Source: Alterisphingorhabdus sp051668705
GTDB lineage: Bacteria > Pseudomonadota > Alphaproteobacteria > Sphingomonadales > Sphingomonadaceae
Assembly (NCBI RefSeq): GCF_051668705.1
Contig: NZ_CP196351.1
Coordinates: forward strand, 2,294,001 to 2,358,000
Direction: 5' to 3'
Length of the DNA stretch: 64,000 nt
Shown here: piece by piece, positions 35,408-42,950 of the stretch
How positions within the stretch are numbered: position 1 is the stretch's first letter
Layout of the letters: every line of letters begins with the position of its first letter
Translations under genes and position numbers: made by a program
Notes under the pieces: model-generated
The model's database searches: none
The model's input: the letters and a program-made list of their open reading frames with translations, nothing else
Told to the model about the DNA's origin: nothing

Positions 35408-36654
35408 ATGCCAACCATGCGTCGCCAGATTTGCGGCGTTTCATCGCGTTATATGCCTGTGCCAATATCGGCGTGGTCATGGTCTTCATACCGTTATTGA
35501 CCCTAATCCTACCGATAAAAGTCAATGCCATCGCCCCAGACAATAAGCTGGTGTTGCTCAGCATTATTTTGTGCGTCGGTGGTCTAATGGCCAGCATTGG
35601 CAACATCATTGCTGGCTGGCTGAGTGATAGGGTTTTTCAGCGGCAAGGACATCGCTTTGGGCAGATATTCATTGGCCTGATAGTGACCATCTTGTCTTTC
35701 TACATATTTTGGCGCGCCAATGACTGGGTCAGCCTGATTATAGCCATCATCATCTTCCAGCTAAGCCTAAATCTGCTTTACGCTCCCATGGCGGCCTTGC
35801 TTACTGATTATATCCCTGACCAGAATAAGGGGCGTGTTGCTGCATATCTGAACCTGGGTGTGCCGATGGCCAGCCTTATTGTCGCGGTTTTGGCGCTCAC
35901 AATCTTTGATACCGAAGCGGCAAGGCTATCTGCTATAGCTGTGCTATTGCTGCTTATGGTCTTGCCTTTATTATGGCTCGCGCGGCTGGGCAAGATACCG
36001 CCAGCGTTGCAAAACGACCAACCCATCACGGCATTGCCAGTTTCCGAAGACGCAGACCCTGTGCATATGCCGGATCTGCGCTGGGCGTGGGTTTCGCGTT
36101 TCTTTATACAATTTTCAGGCGCGATGCTGTTTGGATATATCGTATATTATCTGCAAGATATTGTCGGCTATGCGGCAATCTTTCCCGATGAAACAGTCGA
36201 TCAGGGCGTCGGAATTCTCAACATCCTCGCCATCCCGTTCGGCATTACCGCTGGTCTGGGTGCAGGCTATATATCGGACCATATTGGGGTAAGGCGGCCA
36301 TTTCTCTATGGCACGGCTGCATCTATTGCACTGGCTTTGGCGGTGCTGGCATATATTCCCAGCTGGCCATTTGTTCTATTCGCCTTCACTCTGTTCAGCG
36401 CAGCAATAGCGGCGTTTCAGACCATAGATACAGCGCTTGTCACGCAAATAATTGCGCATTCGCCAAAACGGGCGCGGATCATGGGCTATATGAACCTTAC
36501 AAATACATTGCCCGCTATCATCACACCCGCGCTAGCGCTGATATTGAGCAGCAATAGCCTGCCCAATCAAGTGATCATCAATCTGTTGACCCTGTCTGCA
36601 TCACTCGCTGTCTTCGCCATCTTTGCGATAAGCCGAATAAAATCTGTTAAATAA
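35404..36654 (+). CDS. MFS transporter (SLC45/GPH-like sugar transporter)
   Basis: 416 residues, about 12 membrane segments, no signal peptide. The N-terminal half shows GNIIAGWLSDRVFQRQGHRFGQ, NLLYAPMAALLTDYIPDQNKGRVAAYLNLG, a pattern like the sucrose/maltose-type SLC45 and GPH groups; the second half has GAGYISDHIGVRRPFLYGTA. Translational coupling to the LacI regulator suggests that it imports the locus's sugar or inducer, for example glucose or a beta-gluco-disaccharide. The locus thus has two inner-membrane transporters, this proton-type MFS and the Na+-type SSS at 26063. It converges on glk with a 21-base gap. Confidence 0.85.
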   Translation: MNANHASPDLRRFIALYACANIGVVMVFIPLLTLILPIKVNAIAPDNKLVLLSIILCVGGLMASIGNIIAGWLSDRVFQRQGHRFGQIFIGLIVTILSFYIFWRANDWVSLIIAIIIFQLSLNLLYAPMAALLTDYIPDQNKGRVAAYLNLGVPMASLIVAVLALTIFDTEAARLSAIAVLLLLMVLPLLWLARLGKIPPALQNDQPITALPVSEDADPVHMPDLRWAWVSRFFIQFSGAMLFGYIVYYLQDIVGYAAIFPDETVDQGVGILNILAIPFGITAGLGAGYISDHIGVRRPFLYGTAASIALALAVLAYIPSWPFVLFAFTLFSAAIAAFQTIDTALVTQIIAHSPKRARIMGYMNLTNTLPAIITPALALILSSNSLPNQVIINLLTLSASLAVFAIFAISRIKSVK

Positions 36655-36675
36655 GGCCTGGTCTGTCAGCCGCTA

Positions 36676-37662
36676 TTAGGCAGGGTAGCGCTGGACAAAG
36701 GCGGCGGCTGCACCTGTTAGTCCAGGTTCTTCAGACACCAAACGCTTAACGCTAATCCCCTGCATCAAGGATAGAAAACGCCCTTTGGCGATAAAGCGCT
36801 CGCGAAAACCTGATTGATCAAATTTGCTGCCAATGCGTGCACCAAGACCGCCCGCCAAAACCACCATATGCGCGCCATGCGCCAGTGCCAAATCGCCCGC
36901 AACACCGCCTAAGCAGAGGCAATAACGGTCAAAAGCGGCATTCGCCAAACTGTCTTCACCGGAAAGTGCCAGCGTCCATAACGCTTTATCATCCAATGTC
37001 TTGGCAGGACTATTCTCAATCTCAGCCAGCACCTTATAAATGGTTTTCAGTGCCGGCCCTGCAACCATGCGTTCGGCAGAACCACGTCCATGATTTTTGC
37101 GTAGCGCTCCCAAAATCCGGTCTTCCACCGCATCATGCGGCGCAAAATCAATATGACCGCCTTCTGTTTCTGTGACGAAATATTGCCCGCCGCGCCACAA
37201 CAGATAGGAAACGCCCAGCCCTGTGCCCGGCCCGATAATGCTGACCACACCATCCTGCTGCGGGTCGCAATCTTCTGGCCCGCAAATATGCGCCAACATA
37301 TTCGGTCCAGCCTGCGCGGCGGCATAAGCAACAGCACCGAAATCATTGACCAGTGTAAACCGCTCTAAACCGAGTTTTTCCGAAACTTGCGATGGGCGCA
37401 GCATCCAACTGCTATTGGTGAAGGTCATAACGTCACCATCAACGCGCGCTGCCGCTGCAATCGCGCCGTCGCTTGGTAATGGCCGGTCTATCTGCCGCGC
37501 ATAATCCTCCCATGCAATTTGCAGACTGGCATGGTCGGCTGTGCGCAATGTACGCTGATGCGTCAATGCTTTCAGCATGCTGCCCTGCATTTGCGCAATG
37601 GCGAAGCGAGCATGGGTGCCGCCAATATCCGCCACCACAATCTCATGAAGATTTTCAGACAT
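36676..37662 (-). CDS. glk: glucokinase
   Basis: 328 residues from the ATG at 37662 (MSENLHEIVVADIGGTHARFA); a TTG 21 bases upstream is less likely. It belongs to the proteobacterial glucokinase family (ROK-independent): phosphate loop ADIGGTHARFAIA, catalytic Asp in LVNDFGAVAYA, SIIGPGTGLGVSYL, and TEGGHIDFAP. It phosphorylates glucose at C6 with ATP. It is the fourth and last gene of the zwf-pgl-edd-glk operon, 21 bases behind edd. With it, glucose from the glucan loci can enter the Entner-Doudoroff route without a phosphotransferase system. Confidence 0.95.
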   Translation of the reverse strand: MSENLHEIVVADIGGTHARFAIAQMQGSMLKALTHQRTLRTADHASLQIAWEDYARQIDRPLPSDGAIAAAARVDGDVMTFTNSSWMLRPSQVSEKLGLERFTLVNDFGAVAYAAAQAGPNMLAHICGPEDCDPQQDGVVSIIGPGTGLGVSYLLWRGGQYFVTETEGGHIDFAPHDAVEDRILGALRKNHGRGSAERMVAGPALKTIYKVLAEIENSPAKTLDDKALWTLALSGEDSLANAAFDRYCLCLGGVAGDLALAHGAHMVVLAGGLGARIGSKFDQSGFRERFIAKGRFLSLMQGISVKRLVSEEPGLTGAAAAFVQRYPA

Positions 37663-37683
37663 GATCTTTGTCTCTTCCTGCAA

Positions 37684-39525
37684 TTATAGTCCGGCGCTAG
37701 CCAGCATGGCAGAACCGCCACGCTCTGCTTCATCGCTATGAATACGCATCATGGCAAACAGTTCACGCCCTACGCCGGCCGCTTGCTGCGGAGCCGCTAC
37801 ATTGTCGCGCGCATCCCATTCAGCACTGTCCACCAATGCTTCCAGCGTACCATCATGTGCGCAAACACGCACCATATCGCCATCGCGCAATTTGGCGAGC
37901 GGGCCACCATGATAGGCCTCTGGTGAGACATGAATAGCGGCAGGAACCTTACCACTGGCGCCTGACATGCGGCCGTCTGTAACAAAGGCGATCTTATGCC
38001 CGCGATCCTGCAACACGCCCAGCGACGGGGTGAGTTTGTGCAATTCGGGCATGCCATTGGCCGCTGGTCCCTGAAAGCGCACGACAATAACCGCGTCACC
38101 ATCCAGCTCACCCGCCTTAAACGCCGTGACCACATCTTCTTGAGCAGAGAATATCCGCGCAGGCGCTTCTATGGTCCAGCGTTCCTGCGCCACGGCGCTG
38201 ACTTTAATTGTCGCGCGGCCCAGATTGCCCTTTAGCAAACGCATACCGCCCTCTGCCTGAAACGGCGCAGCGGCTGGACGCAGCATCGTCTCATCAGCGC
38301 TTTTGCCAGAAATGGGTGCATAATGGACTTGGCCCTTCTCATCCAGTTCCGGTTCGCGTGCGCCGTCGGAAAGGCTTTTGCCATAGACGGTGCGAATATC
38401 ATCATGCGCCAGCCCGGCACCCAGCAATTCGCGGATCACAAAGGGCATACCGCCAGCGGCTGCAAAATAGTTCACATCGCCCGAACCATTAGGGTAGATG
38501 CTGGCAATCAAAGGCACCGCTTTGGATAGTGCGTCCATATCATCCCAATCAATAATAATCCCCGCCGCCCGCGCAATAGCCGGAACATGGATAACATGAT
38601 TGGTAGAGCCGCCCGTCGCCAAAAGGCCGACAACTGCATTCACTATCGCCTTTTCATCAATACATTCACCGAGCGGGCGATAATCTTCCTGCGCCTGATC
38701 ATCGCCGTCCATCCAGCCAATTTCGGTGACGCGGTGCACTGCGGAGCGTGTCAGCTCCTGCCGCAATTTTTGCCCCGGATTAACGAAGCTGGAGCCAGGC
38801 ATATGCAGGCCCATCATTTCCATCATCATCTGGTTGGAATTGGCCGTGCCAAAAAAGGTGCATGTGCCCGCACCGTGATAAGATGCGCTTTCTGCCTCCA
38901 GCAATTCCTCGCGGCCCACTTTGCCCTCTGCATAAAGCTGGCGAACGCGGATCTTTTCTTTATTTGCCAATCCTGATGGCATGGGCCCGGCGGGGATTAA
39001 AATAGTTGGCAAATGCCCGAAGCGCAATGCGCCGATTAACAGGCCGGGCACAATCTTGTCACAAATGCCCAGCAACACCGCGCCTTCAAACATGCCGTGG
39101 CTCAGGCCGATAGTTGTTGCCATGGCAATGACATCACGGCTGAACAAAGACAATTCCATGCCCGGCTGGCCCTGTGTCACGCCATCACACATGGCGGGAA
39201 CACCGCCTGCGACCTGCGCAGTCGCGCCCTTTTCGCGCGCGAAAATTTTTATCTGTTCGGGGTAGCGGCCGTAGGGCTGATGCGCAGACAGCATATCATT
39301 ATAGGCGGTAACAATGCCGATATTCATCGCCTTACCACCGCGAATATTGGGCTTGTCATCACCGCTGGCCGCAAAGCCATGCGCCAAATTGCCGCAGGAC
39401 AGATTGGGGCGATGCACGCCTTCATCGCGCGCGCGGGCGATCATCTCCAGATAGGCAGCGCGGCCCGGTTTAGACCGCTCTATAATCCGCTGCGTAACCT
39501 CTTCTATAACCGGATGCAGGCTCAT
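37684..39525 (-). CDS. edd: phosphogluconate dehydratase
   Basis: 613 residues of the IlvD/Edd family. Markers: GIVTAYNDMLSAHQP, MCDGVTQGQPGMELSLFSRD and LLGICDKIVPGL with the cysteines of the iron-sulfur cluster, GTCTFFGTANSNQMMMEMMG and TDGRMSGASGKVPAAIHV. It dehydrates 6-phosphogluconate to KDPG, the first committed Entner-Doudoroff step. Length matches Edd (about 600) rather than IlvD (about 560-570). Its start overlaps the pgl stop by 4 bases. KDPG aldolase (eda) is not found in the window. Confidence 0.97.
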   Translation of the reverse strand: MSLHPVIEEVTQRIIERSKPGRAAYLEMIARARDEGVHRPNLSCGNLAHGFAASGDDKPNIRGGKAMNIGIVTAYNDMLSAHQPYGRYPEQIKIFAREKGATAQVAGGVPAMCDGVTQGQPGMELSLFSRDVIAMATTIGLSHGMFEGAVLLGICDKIVPGLLIGALRFGHLPTILIPAGPMPSGLANKEKIRVRQLYAEGKVGREELLEAESASYHGAGTCTFFGTANSNQMMMEMMGLHMPGSSFVNPGQKLRQELTRSAVHRVTEIGWMDGDDQAQEDYRPLGECIDEKAIVNAVVGLLATGGSTNHVIHVPAIARAAGIIIDWDDMDALSKAVPLIASIYPNGSGDVNYFAAAGGMPFVIRELLGAGLAHDDIRTVYGKSLSDGAREPELDEKGQVHYAPISGKSADETMLRPAAAPFQAEGGMRLLKGNLGRATIKVSAVAQERWTIEAPARIFSAQEDVVTAFKAGELDGDAVIVVRFQGPAANGMPELHKLTPSLGVLQDRGHKIAFVTDGRMSGASGKVPAAIHVSPEAYHGGPLAKLRDGDMVRVCAHDGTLEALVDSAEWDARDNVAAPQQAAGVGRELFAMMRIHSDEAERGGSAMLASAGL

Positions 39526-40139
39526 TCTTCACTCCAGAAAATTGTCATCGGGCACGCCAAAGCGCGCAACAAACGGGCAATGGGCAGATCATTTTCGCCC
39601 GCCAATGCAGCGTCTAGCACGGCGCGTTTTTCCGCGCCTTTAATGACCAGCATCATCGCCTTGCTGTTCACCAATGCAGGCATTGTCCAGCTTAGCCGGT
39701 CAAAAGGTGCCTCTGGCGGCAGAGGATCAGGGGTCAGACGGATCACTTTGGACGGCGCATTCATGCCCGGGTTGGTGTTGGGGAACAAAGATGCGACATG
39801 ACCATCAGCGCCCATGCCCAGCCACACCAGATCAAAATCAGGGGCAGCCATGCCCTCTTCTAAGGGAATGATGGACGCGCCGCTATTGCCCAGAGAAGTC
39901 ATTAACCGGCCCACATTGCTGGCTATATGGTCATGGGGTACAACACGGTCATCATTGGGCAGCAGCGTAACGCCGCTCCAATCCAGATCTCGCCGTCCCA
40001 AAGTATCGAATATCGGGAAAGGCGTACTACCACCCGGCACACAGATGGTTTTGCTTTCCCCGCCTTCAATCACAGCACCAACATGATCGGCAATGGCGTC
40101 GATATCAGCGCGCGGCGCGAACTGGACGCGATCATTCAT
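39522..40139 (-). CDS. pgl: 6-phosphogluconolactonase
   Basis: 205 residues, slightly short for the family (about 225-260). The NagB-like fold is shown by KTICVPGGSTPFPIFDTL, WSGVTLLPNDDRVVPHDHIASN and VWLGMGADGHVASLFPNTNPG with the catalytic His. It hydrolyses 6-phosphogluconolactone made by Zwf. It overlaps zwf by 8 bases and edd by 4, so the three enzymes are co-translated. Confidence 0.93.
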   Translation of the reverse strand: MNDRVQFAPRADIDAIADHVGAVIEGGESKTICVPGGSTPFPIFDTLGRRDLDWSGVTLLPNDDRVVPHDHIASNVGRLMTSLGNSGASIIPLEEGMAAPDFDLVWLGMGADGHVASLFPNTNPGMNAPSKVIRLTPDPLPPEAPFDRLSWTMPALVNSKAMMLVIKGAEKRAVLDAALAGENDLPIARLLRALACPMTIFWSEE

Positions 40140-41583
40140 TCCAGCTTACCCCGTCGCGTTCAGTCAAAGCTATGCCTGCACTTGGTCCCCAACTGCCGGA
40201 ACCATAGCTTTTGGGAGCTTCGTTCGATGCAGCCCATTTCGCGCGAATATCATCGATCCAGCGCCACTGTGCCTCCACCTCATCACGGCGGACAAACAAA
40301 GTGGGGTCACCATCAATAAGGTCGAGTAACAAACGTTCATAAGCGATACGCCGCCGTGCCTTGGCAAAGGCCTGAGTGAGTGACAGGTCGAGCGGAACTT
40401 CACGCAGCACAACGCCTTCACGGTCCATCCCGGGCTGTTTCGCCATGACCTGCAAGCGCACATATTCTTCTGGCTGCAAGCGGATCACCAGCCGGTTGGC
40501 ATTGAGCCGACCGTCACGCTCTGCAAAAATATTGTGCGGCACATTTTTGAACTGGATGACAATTTCACTGCGCCGTTCAGCCAGCCTTTTGCCCGTGCGC
40601 AGATAAAAAGGCACACCGTTCCATCGCCAATTATCAATATGCGCCTTGATCGCAACATAGGTTTCCGTGTCACTCACCTCACCCAGATCGGCGGCATAGC
40701 TGTCCACACTGTTGCTATCGATCGCGCCGCTGCCATATTGGCCGCGCACCATTTCAGAGCCGCGCACTGGCCGCAATGAACGCAGTACTTTCACCTTCTC
40801 GTCACGCACAGAGGCCGCGTCCAGATTGGCTGGTGGCTCCATCGCTGTCAGCGCGACAAGCTGCAAAATATGGTTCTGAACCATATCGCGCAGTGCCCCG
40901 GTATCATTATAAAAGCCGTGACGCCCCTCCAGTCCGACAGTCTCAGACACTGTGATCTGCACATGATCAATAGCCTGCGCATTCCATAAGGGCTCAAACA
41001 TCATATTGGCAAAGCGCAGAGCCATCAGATTCTGAACGGTTTCCTTGCCTAGATAATGGTCAATGCGGAAAATCTGGCTTTCACTAAACACGCTAGCCAC
41101 TGCATCATTGATCGCAGCGGAACTTTCCAGATCATTGCCCAATGGCTTTTCCAGACCAATGCGCACATGGCTTCCGGTCAGGCCGGCACTGTCCAGACCT
41201 TTGATCGTCGGTTCGAACAAAAAAGGTGCTGTAGACAGGAAGATGGCAAGGCCGCCGGAAACATCGCCCAATTTGTCGGCAAGAGCCTGAAACCCTTCTA
41301 TGCTGGACGCATCAAGCGGCTGATAGGCTATACGCTCCAAGAAGCTCTCCAGGGCTTCATCATTTTTGCGATCTTCTGGCAAGAATTCGGCCAAAGCAGC
41401 ACGTGCCATTTCGGTGTAAGCGGCATCATCCATATCGCTTCGTGCTGTTCCGATAATGCGCAAATTCTCACTGATCAGACCATCTTCATGCAAAGCATAA
41501 AGCGAAGGCAGCAATTTGCGCCGCGCCAGATCGCCAGTTGCACCAAACAGCAGCAATGCCGAACAGCCCATGGTGTCTTTCAT
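40132..41583 (-). CDS. zwf: glucose-6-phosphate 1-dehydrogenase
   Basis: 483 residues. The NADP-binding start LLFGATGDLARRKLLPSLY and the active-site block RIDHYLGKETVQNLMALRFAN with the substrate-binding Lys and His are unmistakable. It oxidises glucose 6-phosphate to the lactone and heads the zwf-pgl-edd-glk operon. The upstream region holds an operator-like site 26 bases before its ATG, matching those at the beta-glucan locus, so transcription probably rises when the LacI protein at 34349 is released. Confidence 0.97.
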   Translation of the reverse strand: MKDTMGCSALLLFGATGDLARRKLLPSLYALHEDGLISENLRIIGTARSDMDDAAYTEMARAALAEFLPEDRKNDEALESFLERIAYQPLDASSIEGFQALADKLGDVSGGLAIFLSTAPFLFEPTIKGLDSAGLTGSHVRIGLEKPLGNDLESSAAINDAVASVFSESQIFRIDHYLGKETVQNLMALRFANMMFEPLWNAQAIDHVQITVSETVGLEGRHGFYNDTGALRDMVQNHILQLVALTAMEPPANLDAASVRDEKVKVLRSLRPVRGSEMVRGQYGSGAIDSNSVDSYAADLGEVSDTETYVAIKAHIDNWRWNGVPFYLRTGKRLAERRSEIVIQFKNVPHNIFAERDGRLNANRLVIRLQPEEYVRLQVMAKQPGMDREGVVLREVPLDLSLTQAFAKARRRIAYERLLLDLIDGDPTLFVRRDEVEAQWRWIDDIRAKWAASNEAPKSYGSGSWGPSAGIALTERDGVSWNE

Positions 41584-41608
41584 GTCTCAATTACCTTGTT
41601 TGATAAAA

Positions 41609-41624
41609 TTGTGAACGATCACAA
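41609..41624. promoter_or_regulatory. putative LacI-type operator upstream of zwf
   Basis: TTGTGAACGATCACAA: the outer six bases on each side are perfectly inverted, with the centre ACGA instead of ACGT. Thirteen of its central 14 bases match the operator at 34179. It lies 26 bases before the zwf start, suited to repression of the operon. The N4 spacing between TGTGA and TCACA separates it from CRP sites, which have N6. Confidence 0.72.
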
Positions 41625-41831
41625 AAAGATTCTCTAACCATATATGTCATGACAGTCGAGAGAGGACCAACAAATTTTCATGATTATTTGGACATAAAAG
41701 CATTTAATTTCCTGTTGCGAAGGAAACAGAACCAACGGCCCTAAAAGATATTTCCCACCACAAGCTCTTGCGATTGATATTTTCTATTATATCTCTGCTG
41801 TGGGATTAAAATAATTATCGGACAAATATAG

Positions 41832-42746
41832 ATGACATCTATTCGGCAAATGGAATATCTGGTGGCTGTGGCTGATGTGAAGCATTTTGGCCGTGCTGCG
41901 CAGCGTTGCAATGTTTCCCAACCCACATTGAGCCAGCAGCTAAAAACTTTAGAAGATAGGCTGAAAGTAAAATTGGTGGAGCGCCAGAGCAATGGCGTAC
42001 AGATGACACCTGTTGGCCGCATCATAGCGGAGCGTAGCCGCGACATATTGGTGGCGGTTCAGGATATGCAGGCCCTTGCCAAAAGAGCATCTGAAGGCAC
42101 TATTGGGACAGTACGCTTTGGGGTTAGTCCTACACTCGGCCCCTATTTGATGCCGGACATCATTGCCAAGCTGCACTCTGAAATGCCCGAATTAAAATTA
42201 TATATTCGTGAAGGCATTCCCTCCGATCAAGCGGAGGAACTGAGCAGCGGTGTTATTGATGTCCTGCTAGGGCCATTGCCCATTGATGGCACCATGCTGC
42301 ATGTTGAACCGTTATTTCAGGAGCCGCTGCACATCATTGCCCCGCCCGATCATGAGCTGGCCAGCAAAAATGATCTGACCAATGAAGATATGGCAAAGAT
42401 AGGGTTTTTAACGCTTGATCCGCGCCATCATTTTTACCGGCAGGTTGAACGCATATGCGCCTCGCTCGATGCCCGTATCATGCGCGATTATGAAGGCACC
42501 AGCCTGGACAGTCTCCGCCAGATGGTGGGTTCAGGCATTGGCCTGGCCATTATGCCGGAATTTTATCTCCGTTCAGAAAGTACAGGCGAAAACATGGTCA
42601 CACGGCTGACACCCAAATCCTGGTCGGCAAAACGCAGTATTGCCATGGCGTGGCGACGCGGATCAGCCAATGAGGATGATTATCGCCAACTGGCGGAGCG
42701 TATTCGCACCATAGGTCTGTCGCGGCTGCAAACACCATTCTTATAG
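41832..42746 (+). CDS. OxyR-like LysR family regulator lacking the peroxidatic cysteine
   Basis: 304 residues. The N-terminal winged helix MEYLVAVADVKHFGRAAQRCNVSQPTLSQQLKTLEDRLKVKL is closest to OxyR, and the effector domain has OxyR-like blocks (FGVSPTLGPYLMPDII, ATSLDSLRQMV-type GTSLDSLRQMVGSGIGLAIMPEF). OxyR senses peroxide with a Cys that aligns to residue 200 here, but that position is His (LDPRHHFYRQVERIC); the resolving Cys is kept at about 209. Peroxide sensing by the normal disulfide switch therefore seems impossible. It is divergent from zwf and upstream of the ABC/HlyD/TolC cluster, which it may regulate. Family certain, signal unknown. Confidence 0.88.
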   Translation: MTSIRQMEYLVAVADVKHFGRAAQRCNVSQPTLSQQLKTLEDRLKVKLVERQSNGVQMTPVGRIIAERSRDILVAVQDMQALAKRASEGTIGTVRFGVSPTLGPYLMPDIIAKLHSEMPELKLYIREGIPSDQAEELSSGVIDVLLGPLPIDGTMLHVEPLFQEPLHIIAPPDHELASKNDLTNEDMAKIGFLTLDPRHHFYRQVERICASLDARIMRDYEGTSLDSLRQMVGSGIGLAIMPEFYLRSESTGENMVTRLTPKSWSAKRSIAMAWRRGSANEDDYRQLAERIRTIGLSRLQTPFL

Positions 42747-42762
42747 ACTATTTTGAATCTAA

Positions 42763-42796
42763 GAACCTTAGAGACTCAACTCACTCTATAAGGTTC
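42763..42796 (+). terminator. hairpin after the LysR gene
   Basis: GAACCTTAGAGA (42763-42774) pairs with TCTATAAGGTTC (42785-42796) with a single mismatch and a 10-base loop, 17 bases after the stop codon. No clear T run follows, so termination is probable but not certain. Confidence 0.5.
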
Positions 42797-42950
42797 GACC
42801 AACGATATTGATAAATTCGATAGAAGTTTTCTATTGCCTTACCAACTTGCTTTATATGAAACCTAACACCTTATGGGACGTTGAAGGGTGAGCTAGGTAA
42901 TTAGAGACTGTCAAAGTGCCGCAAATATGCGGGCCACAAAGGGATAAGAT

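Noticed and set aside
39097..39801. 234-codon forward frame over edd and pgl
   Set aside because: It spans two real, overlapping genes in the antisense direction and shows no motif.
41609..41624. CRP-binding site before zwf
   Set aside because: TGTGA and TCACA are separated by four bases, not six, and the same N4 form occurs as perfect palindromes beside lacI.
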